From Pueribacillus theae (lineage in GTDB: Bacteria > Bacillota > Bacilli > Bacillales > UBA6769), in NCBI RefSeq assembly GCF_003097615.1, contig NZ_QCZG01000029.1, positions 1-47,229 on the forward strand: 47,229 bases of DNA, given 5' to 3'. Shown here piece after piece: positions 25,708 through 34,807 of the stretch. The notes under the pieces were generated by a model. That model saw only the letters and a program-made list of their open reading frames with translations, made no database searches and was not told the origin of the DNA. Positions within the stretch are counted from its first letter, which is position 1. The number at the start of each line of letters is the position of its first letter. Position numbers and translations under genes: made by a program.

Positions 25708-26466
25708 TTATTTTCTTCCTCCATCTAATGGAATAATTGCTCCAGTCATATAGCTTGAAGCATCTGAAGCTAGATAAAGAGCAATCCCGACAATCTCTTC
25801 CGGTTCCCCTGCACGTCCAAGAAATAAACTATTTTTGAATTTTTCTTTAAAGCCATCGCCCCAGGCTTTGGAAATATCCGTTAAAAACGGCCCGGGCATA
25901 ATGCAATTCACTCTTACTTTTGGCGCATAAGCTTCTGCGAGTGCCTTTGTCAAATTGTTCAACCCGGCTTTTGCAGCAGCATATGGAACTTCAATCGGAG
26001 CAGGATGAGTCGCCGCGATGCTCGAAACATTGATTATCGAACCGCCGTCTCCTTTTGACATTTTGTCTCCAACAAGCACCGAGAGTCGAAATGGCCCTTT
26101 CAAATTGAGGCCAAGTACACTGTCCCACATTTTTTCGTTCACATCGACCAGTGAGTCATAGAGCGGTGAACTTCCTGCATTATTGACAAGAATGTCAATT
26201 TTTCCAAACTCGTTATATACATTTTCAACAAGCTGGTTGACTTCCTCCCATCTGCCAACATGGCATGCATACGGATAAGCCCGGCGGCCTAAAGCTTCAA
26301 TCTCATTTGCAACTGCTTCACAAGCCTCTCTCTTTCGGCTGACAATGATGACATCAGCACCCGCTTTCGCAAATGCCAATGCCATTTCCTTGCCCAACCC
26401 GCGACTTCCTCCGGTTATGAGTGCGTTTTTTCCTTTTAATGAAAACAACTCTTCGATTGACTTCAT
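25708..26466 (-). CDS. Short-chain dehydrogenase/reductase (SDR)
   Basis: 252 aa classical SDR. TGGSRGLG is the cofactor loop and NNAG the structural motif. The Ser in INVSSIA and Tyr-Lys in PYAAAKAG form the active site. VRVNCIMPGPFLT is the PG motif and GAIIPLDGGRK the C-terminus. VSRKREACEAV after the second strand has Arg residues that usually favour NADP(H). It probably oxidises or reduces a hydroxy/keto acyl-CoA in this cluster; LvaD, which reduces the 4-keto group of levulinyl-CoA, is of this type. GGGTG precedes ATG 26466 weakly. Confidence 0.88.
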   Translation of the reverse strand: MKSIEELFSLKGKNALITGGSRGLGKEMALAFAKAGADVIIVSRKREACEAVANEIEALGRRAYPYACHVGRWEEVNQLVENVYNEFGKIDILVNNAGSSPLYDSLVDVNEKMWDSVLGLNLKGPFRLSVLVGDKMSKGDGGSIINVSSIAATHPAPIEVPYAAAKAGLNNLTKALAEAYAPKVRVNCIMPGPFLTDISKAWGDGFKEKFKNSLFLGRAGEPEEIVGIALYLASDASSYMTGAIIPLDGGRK

Positions 26467-26540
26467 TTAACACCCGCCCCTCTTCTGTCAGAGTAACTTA
26501 CTGGCTTACTGTTCGATACCATTTGGTTATTGGACTATGA

Positions 26541-27323
26541 TCATGTAATCAAATACCCGCCATCAACAAGGAAATCTGTCCCTGTTACATAAGAAGCTTC
26601 CGGTGAAGCTACAAAAGCAATGACATTCGCAATTTCATCAGGGTGTCCAACCCTTCCAAGAGCCGTTTTTTTCTGAATAAATTTTTGGAAACGATCATTT
26701 TTTACAGATTCCTCTATTAATGGTGTGTCCACAAAACCAGGAGAAACCGAGTTCACTCGAATGCCATAGCGTGAATATTCATTAGCTAATGCAGCCGTCA
26801 TGTTAATGACTCCGGCCTTTGCTGCACTGTAATGCGGAAAGTTAGTTGCTGACCTATGCCCTGATAAAGAGGATACGTTAACGATGGCACGGTTTATATT
26901 TTCTTGGCCATTTTTTTGAGCCCCATCGATCATCAGCTTTCCAAGTACCTTTGATACATAAAACACACTGTTTAAGTTAAGCTTTAGCACTTCTTCCCAT
27001 TTCTCAAAAGTTGTCTCCTGAATCGTCGAGTACACTAAACCACCGGCACTATTGATCAAGACCGTCAAATCTCCAAACTTCTTTTCAACATGCTGAGCTA
27101 AACGATCAACATCATCCTTCGAAGTAACATCACAAACGAACGGGAATACTTTTCCTTCACCTTCTTTTTCATTAATTTCAGCAGCAACTCTTTCCAGTTT
27201 CGATTCGGTTCTGCCGCAAATAATGATCGATGCTCCCTCAGATGCCAACCTTTTGACAGTGGATTCGCCAATTCCACTTCCTGCTCCAGTTACTACTGCC
27301 TTTGCGTTTTTGAATCTTGCCAC
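26541..27323 (-). CDS. Short-chain dehydrogenase/reductase (SDR), first gene of the cluster
   Basis: 260 aa classical SDR: TGAGSGIG cofactor loop, NSAG, catalytic Ser in VNVSSLSGH, Tyr-Lys in HYSAAKAG, and GTDFLVDGGYLIT at the end. ICGRTESKLE has an Arg typical of NADP(H) use. The start is GTG 27323 behind a strong GAGGAGG. It leads the minus-strand acyl-CoA cluster, 74 nt before the second SDR gene, behind the sigma-A promoter at 27399-27427. One SDR could be the 4-keto reductase and the other the 3-hydroxyacyl-CoA dehydrogenase, but the sequence does not tell which. Confidence 0.88.
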   Translation of the reverse strand: MARFKNAKAVVTGAGSGIGESTVKRLASEGASIIICGRTESKLERVAAEINEKEGEGKVFPFVCDVTSKDDVDRLAQHVEKKFGDLTVLINSAGGLVYSTIQETTFEKWEEVLKLNLNSVFYVSKVLGKLMIDGAQKNGQENINRAIVNVSSLSGHRSATNFPHYSAAKAGVINMTAALANEYSRYGIRVNSVSPGFVDTPLIEESVKNDRFQKFIQKKTALGRVGHPDEIANVIAFVASPEASYVTGTDFLVDGGYLIT

Positions 27324-27398
27324 TTATTTTCCTCCTCATAAATGGTGCTTGCCATTGAATCACCAATTGGCGAACCTCAAATTTTCTTTCTATATTTA

Positions 27399-27427
27399 AA
27401 TATAATCGATTAAAAATTCGGTTTCAA
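27399..27427 (-). promoter_or_regulatory. Sigma-A promoter of the acyl-CoA catabolic cluster
   Basis: On the minus strand TTGAAA (27427-27422), 17 bp, then TATATT (27404-27399). The leader is about 70 nt. I see no FadR box of the B. subtilis type nearby. Confidence 0.6.
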
Positions 27428-27586
27428 TAATATTCGGAAAGTTTATTCCTTATTAAATTGCTTATATCAGGGGAGCTGCGATGGGAACGCCATGTCCCCT
27501 TCTGAATCCAAAAATTTGTCTGTATCACATTCCCATTTGACAGCCAATGTTCCCAATTGAAAAAAGAAGTCAAGCGCTTCGGTTAA
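27428..27586. other. Intergenic region with inverted repeat TGGGAAC/GTTCCCA
   Basis: No gene is seen. TGGGAAC (27482-27488) is complementary to GTTCCCA (27549-27555), with a further GGGGA/TCCCC pair around 27471-27498. It lies downstream of the kinase gene 27587-30658 and may hold its 3' end structure, but there is no clean stem plus T-run. Confidence 0.3.
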
Positions 27587-30500
27587 TCAATTCAGCATTT
27601 TTGGTATTTTAAATGAGATTGTCGTTCCCTCGCCCAATTTACTTTTGATTTCAAGGCCTTTGCCATAAAGTTGTTTTAATCGCCGGTCGATGTTGAGCAA
27701 ACCAATTCCCGATCGCTTTCCTGATTTTCTGTCCAATAGTTGTTTGAGCCTCTCTTCATCCATTCCTTCACCGTTATCCATTATAGATACCTCAATAAAT
27801 TGCCCTTCATCTTTAAGGCGGATGCGGACTTCTCCTCCTTTCGCACGCTTCAGTATACCGTGATCAATCGCATTTTCCACGAGAGGCTGAATCGTTAGTG
27901 GGGGAATGTCTGATTGAATGTAGTCGTCCACATCCCAGACTACGTGCAGTCTATCACCAAAACGTTCCTTTAAAATAAATAGGTAAGAACGGACGAGCTG
28001 CAGCTCGTCATTCAGCGGGGCAACCCCATCGGAATTTTGAAAATCGATACTAAGCCGAATGTAATTAGATAGCTCCTCGATCAGTGCATCCATTCGATCC
28101 AAATCAATTCTGCCGAGTGCAGCTATTGAATTAAACGTATTTATAATAAAATGAGGTTTGATTTGCGCTTGCAGCCATGCCGCTTCCATGCGTAGCCTTT
28201 CACTAACTGACCTTCTCAATTTAGTTAGCGATTGAACCCTTGATTTGAGTTCCACCGCATTCATCGGCTTAGTTACATAATCATTAGCGCCCGCTCGAAA
28301 TCCAGCTTCTATGTCCTCGTTCCGGTTGTATGCGGTCAAAAGCAACACGGGAAGTTCTGTAATGGAATACTGGGCTCGGATATGCGAAGTCAATTCATAA
28401 CCGGACATATTCGGCATCATTACATCAGCAATGATGATATCCCATTTGTATCTGTCTAGCATTGACAGCGCGTCTTGACCATTGGTAGCTGTAAAAATTT
28501 CGTAAGGCGCCATTGAAAAAGTACTTTCTAGCACTTTTAAATTCACAGGATCATCATCAACGGCTAATATCCGGATTGATCGGGATGTACTATTTTCATC
28601 CGCTACATCACGGCTCCCATCAAAAGCTTCGGCCGCAGAGGCGCTTTGCTCATTTCCCGCTTCTGTCGGTGCACTCGTTACGTCCCTTTGTTGAGTGGAG
28701 GGAGTGGATAACCTGAGCGTGAACGTAAAAACCGATCCTTGATTCAGTGTCGAGCTCACTTCCAGTATACCACCATGCAATTCAACCAGTTGCTTGCAAA
28801 TGCTAAGGCCTAGCCCGATTCCGCTGTCATTCAGTATAGCACCACGGGAAGCTTGTTCATACGGCTCAAAAACTTTGTCCAGAAATTCCTCATCTATACC
28901 GACTCCATTATCAGCAATCGAAATTCTAGCCCAGCCTTCCTGAACATAAGCACTGACAGACACCTCGCCGTCATGCGAATATTTTACCGCGTTGTAAAGA
29001 AGGTTAAATAAAATCTGATTCAGTCTATTTTCATCGGCGAAGACATCCGGAAAGTTGCTTGGAATCCGATTAACCAGTTGTATTGTCTTCCCGTGGGCCA
29101 TAAATCGGAGCATATCCATAACGGCTTCTGCAACACTATGAACAGATACGCCTTTAGGGTGTATGGCAATACGGTTTTCCTTAAACCTTTCTAGTTCAAG
29201 CAAGTCATTTAACAATAACGACATGCGGCGGCCTACGGTAATCAGCAATTCCAAATCTTGTACGCTTTTCTTCCTGATCGTACCTTTCTCCCTTTCCACA
29301 ACCGCTTGTGAAATGTTTAAAATACCATGAAGTGGATTTCGCATCTCATGGGCAACAGTAACTAAAAAGTCGTCTTTTCGCTTGTCGGCTTCCTGTAGCT
29401 GAATGGTCATTGTTTGAGAATCAGCCAATGTGCTGAAATATCGTTTGAACCAATACGTAGCAAAACAAATCATCGCAATCATAAGGTCAAACGGATAAGA
29501 AATCATTTCAATTTTTAGAACATTAATGATTAGCAGCCAAATAAAGCTATAAACTGCAGAAATCACGGCCAGCAGCAAAAGGATGTTACTCTTATCGATC
29601 CATGTTGCCGAACGGTACATCACCGATATTGTTAATATGCAAGGAATGAGCACAACAATGCTGTAAAATTGTGTTAAAACCAAATTGTACGAGGCGGGCA
29701 AAAATAACGTCACTAACGCAGATATGCCGCACACAGTGACATAAGGGATTACCAATTTGGCACGCAAAAAGTCAGGTAACTGTTGTTTGATAAACTGCAG
29801 CAAAAAATAGCCCCCGGCGATCAATGCAAGATTAGTAACCTTTATACTCCAATCAAAATGAAAAGGAAACCATGCAAACAATAAACGTTCCCCAATAAGC
29901 GTTCCAAGAACGACACAAACGATCATGAAAGAAAAGTACAGAAACCTTCTATCCCGGTTCCCTACCAAAAATATTATGAAGCTATACAAAGCGTGTAACA
30001 TATAAATGATACATGCGACAAGAACTACATTGATGGCAAATCCAGTGTCCCTATTAAGGGGATCCGCTAAGCCGAATTTCAACGAGCGTATAATACCTCC
30101 GTTACGAGGATTATCATAGTTTGCAACCTGAATAACGAGTTCGATTTCACCCGCCTCTTCTAATGTAAAGTATGTCGTGTAAGGAACGTTCAATGGTTTA
30201 TATTGTTGTCTATTCTTCCCAGGTTTCCCCGACCGTGCAATCAGCTCCCTGTTAACATACACTTCCGACGAGCTGCTAATGTTTGGAAGGCGAATACCGT
30301 AAGTTTTACCTTTTTCCTGATCGACCAGTATCCGCAAACGGTAAGATCCAAAACCGTATGTACTGGATGCCTCGTCAGCAAAATCCCAATTCCCCGGAAC
30401 TTGAATAAATTCACTTCCTTTTTCGGGAAAAAGGGGATCCGCATTACGCTGCATCAGAAGCGTATTTGGGTAAAATTCCCATTCACCATCAAGCGTAATC

Positions 30501-30658
30501 GAGGAATCTGAGATTTGTTCCCAATTCCGTAAATCTAGCACACCCTGATTGGCATGTGGGTGATTTGGTGTCGTATAAAGATTAAGCCATACAAAACGAA
30601 AGACTGTAAGAATGGAAAGAAACACTGATACTATAAAAATGACTTTTTTAATTGGCAT
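27587..30658 (-). CDS. Hybrid sensor kinase with two kinase cores (7TMR-DISM, HisKA, REC, LytS-type), copy A
   Basis: 1023 aa. A first membrane helix is at about 4-24. An extracytoplasmic beta-rich domain (about 30-210, LDLRNWEQ, LDGEWEFYP, YGFGSYRLRI) of the 7TMR-DISM extracellular type follows, then about seven membrane helices (210-410). The cytoplasmic part has HisKA with H437 (AHEMRNPLHG), an ATPase domain (DNGVGIDEEF, SGIGLGLSICK), a receiver with D745 (IIADVMMPNMSGYE, TAYN, NDYVTKP), and then a second kinase of LytS/His_kinase type with H836 (QIKPHFIINTFNS). It ends in another ATPase domain (QPLVENAIDHG, DNGEGMDEE, GIGLLNIDRRL). ATG 30658 has GGGAGG seven nt upstream. It is a paralogue of the divergent gene 30916-34011. 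It probably signals to the REC-BTAD regulator. Confidence 0.92.
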   Translation of the reverse strand: MPIKKVIFIVSVFLSILTVFRFVWLNLYTTPNHPHANQGVLDLRNWEQISDSSITLDGEWEFYPNTLLMQRNADPLFPEKGSEFIQVPGNWDFADEASSTYGFGSYRLRILVDQEKGKTYGIRLPNISSSSEVYVNRELIARSGKPGKNRQQYKPLNVPYTTYFTLEEAGEIELVIQVANYDNPRNGGIIRSLKFGLADPLNRDTGFAINVVLVACIIYMLHALYSFIIFLVGNRDRRFLYFSFMIVCVVLGTLIGERLLFAWFPFHFDWSIKVTNLALIAGGYFLLQFIKQQLPDFLRAKLVIPYVTVCGISALVTLFLPASYNLVLTQFYSIVVLIPCILTISVMYRSATWIDKSNILLLLAVISAVYSFIWLLIINVLKIEMISYPFDLMIAMICFATYWFKRYFSTLADSQTMTIQLQEADKRKDDFLVTVAHEMRNPLHGILNISQAVVEREKGTIRKKSVQDLELLITVGRRMSLLLNDLLELERFKENRIAIHPKGVSVHSVAEAVMDMLRFMAHGKTIQLVNRIPSNFPDVFADENRLNQILFNLLYNAVKYSHDGEVSVSAYVQEGWARISIADNGVGIDEEFLDKVFEPYEQASRGAILNDSGIGLGLSICKQLVELHGGILEVSSTLNQGSVFTFTLRLSTPSTQQRDVTSAPTEAGNEQSASAAEAFDGSRDVADENSTSRSIRILAVDDDPVNLKVLESTFSMAPYEIFTATNGQDALSMLDRYKWDIIIADVMMPNMSGYELTSHIRAQYSITELPVLLLTAYNRNEDIEAGFRAGANDYVTKPMNAVELKSRVQSLTKLRRSVSERLRMEAAWLQAQIKPHFIINTFNSIAALGRIDLDRMDALIEELSNYIRLSIDFQNSDGVAPLNDELQLVRSYLFILKERFGDRLHVVWDVDDYIQSDIPPLTIQPLVENAIDHGILKRAKGGEVRIRLKDEGQFIEVSIMDNGEGMDEERLKQLLDRKSGKRSGIGLLNIDRRLKQLYGKGLEIKSKLGEGTTISFKIPKMLN

Positions 30659-30876
30659 CAATGAACCTCCCGCCTCTTAAAACTTTCCGTTTTTGAAATG
30701 GGAGTTTCCTGCAAAATGCAACAAAGCAAGCATTCATCCCCACATACCAATTGCAAATATTGGATCACTATTATTAACAGGGTTAATTTAAGAAAGTTTG
30801 CACTTTTTCAGTGTATTATCTATTACTATATACTATAATCTTAACAGCGGCTTGCTTTAATGATACAAAATCGATT

Positions 30877-30904
30877 AAGGGGATTGCGCTTATTTTATCG
30901 CAAT
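30877..30904 (+). promoter_or_regulatory. Ribosome site followed by hairpin in the leader of kinase copy B
   Basis: AAGGGG (30877-30882) is followed at once by a perfect stem ATTGCG (30883-30888)/CGCAAT (30899-30904), then 11 nt to ATG 30916. In linear form the ribosome site is 33 nt from the start, too far. Folding would bring it to about 11 nt. The rest of the 254-nt divergent gap holds only weak promoter-like matches. Confidence 0.4.
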
Positions 30905-30915
30905 AATTATAGAAA

Positions 30916-33900
30916 ATGACAAAAAGAAAAATTTTCCTTTTTACAAGTTTATTTTTACTCATCATTACTAGTTTTCGGATTGTCTGGATTACCTCTAACT
31001 TAATGCCTGATCAGCCCCAAGCCAAACGAGGAGTATTAGATCTGCGAAAATGGGACTTTTCAGAAAGCCCAATCTTAACACTTGATGGAGAGTGGGAATT
31101 TTACCCTAATACACTATTAACAGCTGAACAGATAGAAAGCCATTCTTTTACCGAACAAAAGGAACTGATACCGGTTCCAAGAAAATGGAACAAATTCATT
31201 CCTAACGAAACGAATTCACCTTCTGACTTTGGAACATACCGACTTCGCATCCTAGTAAATGAAGATACAAAGCAATTATACGGATTGAAAACGCCCTCCA
31301 TCCGAACAGCATATACTGTATTTGCAAACGGGCACGCCATAATTGCAAATGGTCATCCGTCAGAAAAGTTTAACAAACACCAGGCAAATTACACGCCCGA
31401 TTTTGCATCGTTTACAGCAGGTTCGAATGAAGAAATTGAGATTGTTATTCATGTATCAAACTATGAATTTCCCAATACGGGTGGAATCACTAAATCGATT
31501 AAGTTTGGTACTGATTCTTCCATAAGCAACAAGAATATGCTGTCCATTGGTCTACAGGTTTTAATGTCTGTTATTATGTTAATTCATGGGATATATACTT
31601 TGATTTTATTTTTTTTAAGACCGAGGAAAAAGGAATTCCTTTTCTTCTCATTAGCGATGTTTTGTGCTGCGCTTTCCATAATGCTTACAGATGATAAATT
31701 GCTAGTGGCCTGGTTACCTACTACTTTTGAATGGACTTTTAAATTAGCTAGACTATCCTATGCAGGAATCGCGCTATTTTTTCTTCTATTTATTAAGCAT
31801 TTTTTTCCGTTATACAAGAAGAATCGGATCATTCATTTTTTTAGTATTTTTTTAATCACTGAAGCTATTTTTATCGTTGTCACGCCATTAAAGTACACCA
31901 TGCTGGCATTGCCTGTATTTTTTATTTTAAGTGCACTTTCGTATTTCGCCATTTCAATTTTTATTTTAAAAATCCTTTTAAAAGGCACACAACAATACTT
32001 GCTTCTTTGGTTTGCTGCAATAAGCACCTCTTCCAGTGTAATTTGGGGAATTATTCACACCAGTTTCTTTACTTATGAGCCAACGTTCTATCCTTTTGAT
32101 CTTATTTTTGCGCTTTTTACTTTTTCTGCATATTGGTTCAAACGTTTCTTCCAAACGACTGATGAAAATGAAGAATTGGTAAAAAAGCTACAAAACGAAG
32201 ACAAGCGAAAAGATGGATTTCTTGCCAATACATCACATGAGTTACGTAACCCATTACACGGTATGATTAATATCGCAGAATCGATCGTAACTCACGAGAA
32301 AAACACTTTGAATGAAAAAACGAAAAATAATCTGGAACTACTCATTACAATCGGTCGACGGCTGTCGCTTATGCTTGACGATTTAATTGATATAACGCGC
32401 CTGAAAGAACAAGGGATTCGCCTGAATAAACAACCTGTTTCTATTCAAACGATAACTTCTGGAGCTTTCGACATGATTCGATTCATGGCGAAAAATAAGA
32501 ATATCAAATTCAACATCGAGATTCCTGAATCATTCCCTCCTGTCTTAGCTGACAAAAATCGATTGATTCAAATTTTGTACAACTTGCTTCATAATGCAGT
32601 CAAATTTACGAATGATGGGGTCATTTCTATTCATGCGAGCGTTCGAAACGGTATGGCGTCTATTCATATAAAAGACACGGGAATTGGCATCGATAAAGAA
32701 ACACAAAAAAGAATCTTTCAACCATATGAACAAGGCAATCCGAATGTAACAGCAAACGAAGGCGGACTTGGACTTGGACTAAGCATTTGCAAAGAACTCA
32801 TCGAGATGCATGATGGGATGTTGCAAGTTAACTCCGTTCCAGGTAAAGGCTCTGAATTTACCTTTACATTACCTCTTGCAGAAACATCGGAGCATTTCAA
32901 CGAACAACAGCATAAAACAGTAAAAGAAGAAATGGCAGTTGATACCGATTCTCCGTTAACTTATGTCGACGCTACAAATATAGCTACAGATAACCAATTA
33001 ATTGAAAGGCCAAAAATATTAGCGGTAGACGATGATCCCGTTAATTTAAAGATTTTGTCCGATATTTTGCCGCCCGAACAATACGAGCTTGTAACGGCAA
33101 CAAGCGGTAAAAAAGCACTCAGCTACTTAAATCAAAAAGAGTGGGATTTAATGATCGCTGATGTTATGATGCCTATTATGTCAGGGTATGAACTAACGCG
33201 AAAAACGCGTGAATTATTTTCTATCACAGAATTGCCTATCCTGCTATTAACGGCAAGAAGCCAACCCGAGGATATCGTTTCAGGCTTCCTCTCGGGAGCT
33301 AACGATTACGTAACAAAACCACTCCGCGGATTAGAATTAAAAACCCGAGTGAACGCACTTACTAATTTAAAGCAATCGATAAATGAACGGCTGCGCATGG
33401 AAGCTGCATGGCTTCAAGCCCAAATTCAGCCCCACTTCTTATTCAATACATTAAATACCATCGCTTCACTTAGCGAGATTGATTCAGATAGAATGACCTC
33501 GCTTCTAGAGGAATTTGGAAATTATTTAAGGAGGAGCTTTGATCCGCAAAACTTGCAGCGAGTCGTCCCACTTGAGCATGAACTCGAACTTCTACGCTCT
33601 TACTTATATATCGAAAAAGCACGTTTTGGCGATCGGCTACATATTGAATGGGATATAGATGAAACGATCAAACAGATCCAGATACCCCCTCTTTCGATAC
33701 AGCCACTCGTTGAGAATGCGATTAAACATGGAATCTTAAAGCGTATTCAAGGCGGTACAGTCCAAATTAAAATTACCCATTTCCTTAATGACACAATCAT
33801 AACCATTATCGATAACGGAGTTGGGATGGATAGCGAAAAAGTACGACAGTTGCTTTCTGAAAAAACACAAGGAATTGGTGTTAACAACACCCACCAACGC

Positions 33901-34011
33901 TTGAAGAAATTATATGGACGAGGATTACAAATTCACAGCATTCCAAATCAAGGAACGACGATTCATTTTAAAATACCAAAAATGCCACCCCCGCTTGAAC
34001 AAAAAAGCTAG
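30916..34011 (+). CDS. Hybrid sensor kinase with two kinase cores (7TMR-DISM, HisKA, REC, LytS-type), copy B
   Basis: 1031 aa with the same domain order as copy A: N-terminal helix, DISM-type sensor (LDLRKWDF, LDGEWEFYPNTLL, FGTYRLRI), about seven helices, HisKA with H441 (SHELRNPLHG), ATPase (DTGIGIDKET, GGLGLGLSICK), receiver with D749 (MIADVMMPIMSGYE, NDYVTKP), LytS-type kinase with H840 (QIQPHFLFNTLNT) and a second ATPase (QPLVENAIKHG, DNGVGMD, GIGVNNTHQRL). It resembles copy A along the whole length, most closely in the kinase and receiver parts and less in the sensor, so the two may sense different ligands. No ordinary ribosome site precedes ATG 30916. It ends in a terminator shared with the convergent sortase operon. 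Confidence 0.92.
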   Translation: MTKRKIFLFTSLFLLIITSFRIVWITSNLMPDQPQAKRGVLDLRKWDFSESPILTLDGEWEFYPNTLLTAEQIESHSFTEQKELIPVPRKWNKFIPNETNSPSDFGTYRLRILVNEDTKQLYGLKTPSIRTAYTVFANGHAIIANGHPSEKFNKHQANYTPDFASFTAGSNEEIEIVIHVSNYEFPNTGGITKSIKFGTDSSISNKNMLSIGLQVLMSVIMLIHGIYTLILFFLRPRKKEFLFFSLAMFCAALSIMLTDDKLLVAWLPTTFEWTFKLARLSYAGIALFFLLFIKHFFPLYKKNRIIHFFSIFLITEAIFIVVTPLKYTMLALPVFFILSALSYFAISIFILKILLKGTQQYLLLWFAAISTSSSVIWGIIHTSFFTYEPTFYPFDLIFALFTFSAYWFKRFFQTTDENEELVKKLQNEDKRKDGFLANTSHELRNPLHGMINIAESIVTHEKNTLNEKTKNNLELLITIGRRLSLMLDDLIDITRLKEQGIRLNKQPVSIQTITSGAFDMIRFMAKNKNIKFNIEIPESFPPVLADKNRLIQILYNLLHNAVKFTNDGVISIHASVRNGMASIHIKDTGIGIDKETQKRIFQPYEQGNPNVTANEGGLGLGLSICKELIEMHDGMLQVNSVPGKGSEFTFTLPLAETSEHFNEQQHKTVKEEMAVDTDSPLTYVDATNIATDNQLIERPKILAVDDDPVNLKILSDILPPEQYELVTATSGKKALSYLNQKEWDLMIADVMMPIMSGYELTRKTRELFSITELPILLLTARSQPEDIVSGFLSGANDYVTKPLRGLELKTRVNALTNLKQSINERLRMEAAWLQAQIQPHFLFNTLNTIASLSEIDSDRMTSLLEEFGNYLRRSFDPQNLQRVVPLEHELELLRSYLYIEKARFGDRLHIEWDIDETIKQIQIPPLSIQPLVENAIKHGILKRIQGGTVQIKITHFLNDTIITIIDNGVGMDSEKVRQLLSEKTQGIGVNNTHQRLKKLYGRGLQIHSIPNQGTTIHFKIPKMPPPLEQKS

Positions 34012-34046
34012 ATGCGTCTTCAATCTGCCAACGCATCCAGCTTTTT
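34001..34046. terminator. Bidirectional terminator between kinase copy B and the sortase operon
   Basis: AAAAAGCT-GATGCG pairs with CGCATC-AGCTTTTT. The stem contains the last codons and stops of both convergent genes. T-runs flank it in both directions. Confidence 0.85.
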
Positions 34047-34235
34047 AATTTCGTTCAAAGATTGCAGTTCAATAAAACAATATGTTCTACGACTAGAGAT
34101 GGAAAGCTTTCTTAAAATTTCTCTCGCTTTACATTCGGCTGAATAATAATCTTTCGCCTCAAGTAAAGCTAATCGCTCTTCAGAGTCTTCCAGAACGTAA
34201 GTAAGAATATATTTCATTTTTCCCTTTTCTCCCAT
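34020..34235 (-). CDS. Small protein of unknown function in the sortase operon
   Basis: 71 aa from ATG 34235, which has GGAG 8 nt upstream made by the end of the sortase gene. A shorter start at 34217 is possible. The protein is charged, with a predicted beta strand (KYILTYVLE) and helices (YYSAECKAREILRKL); no membrane segment or known motif. Family not recognised. Its position directly after the sortase gene suggests a linked role in surface display or its control, but this is only context. Confidence 0.65.
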   Translation of the reverse strand: MGEKGKMKYILTYVLEDSEERLALLEAKDYYSAECKAREILRKLSISSRRTYCFIELQSLNEIKKLDALAD

Positions 34236-34240
34236 TCTAT

Positions 34241-34807
34241 TTACTCCACAGGATAAGCATAAATAATATATCGATCCGGCGCAGAGCCGATATAACTGAA
34301 CGGATGACATGTTGACAATGTCAACACTTCCTCACCTTTCGCTCCGATCACTGTTCTGTCATCTGCACTCACAATCTCTGATTCTTTCATCTCGTATTCA
34401 AATTTGCCATAAGGCATTTCTACAATAAAGCGATCACCAACTTCCAACTCGCCAAAATTCCTGAAAACCGTATCTCTATGGCCCGATAAAAGAATTTGCT
34501 CTTTATCTCCAGGAAATACTGTGTCTGAATAATGTCCGACACCTTTTTCAAGCATTTCTTCATCAGTTCCTTCTACAATAGGCAACAAACCTTCAATTTT
34601 GGGAATATGAAGAACTCCAATCACATCATTTTCTTTTGGAGAAAATTGGCTTCTACTATTTGGTTGATCTTTTTTTTGCGAAACAAGCTGTTCAGCTTTT
34701 TCCAACGCTTTCGTTGTGCCTGCCTTATGCTGATAGATTTGATAAAGCGAGACTGTTAAAAAAAACATTCCCGCCACAATTAAAATAATGCTGAGTATAT
34801 TCCTCAT
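34241..34807 (-). CDS. Class D sortase
   Basis: 188-aa membrane-anchored transpeptidase. An N-terminal helix (about 3-22) is followed by a charged linker and the sortase barrel. The active site is complete: H110 in LLSGHRDT, C167 in TLSTCHP and R179 in PDRYIIYA. IGVLHIPKIEGLLPIVEGTDEEMLEKGVGHY is the classic class D opening (key part LHIPKI). Class D enzymes cut LPxTA-type signals, and the neighbouring adhesin ends in LPKTAT. ATG 34807 overlaps the regulator stop (ATGA), so regulator and sortase are translationally coupled. This pairing is strong evidence for a dedicated enzyme and substrate. Confidence 0.92.
   Translation of the reverse strand: MRNILSIILIVAGMFFLTVSLYQIYQHKAGTTKALEKAEQLVSQKKDQPNSRSQFSPKENDVIGVLHIPKIEGLLPIVEGTDEEMLEKGVGHYSDTVFPGDKEQILLSGHRDTVFRNFGELEVGDRFIVEMPYGKFEYEMKESEIVSADDRTVIGAKGEEVLTLSTCHPFSYIGSAPDRYIIYAYPVE

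Noticed and set aside
27340-27366. GG-N10-GC match upstream of the first SDR gene as a third sigma-54 promoter
   Set aside because: Only the GG and GC dinucleotides fit; the rest of the consensus is absent, and a sigma-A promoter with 17-bp spacing lies just upstream.
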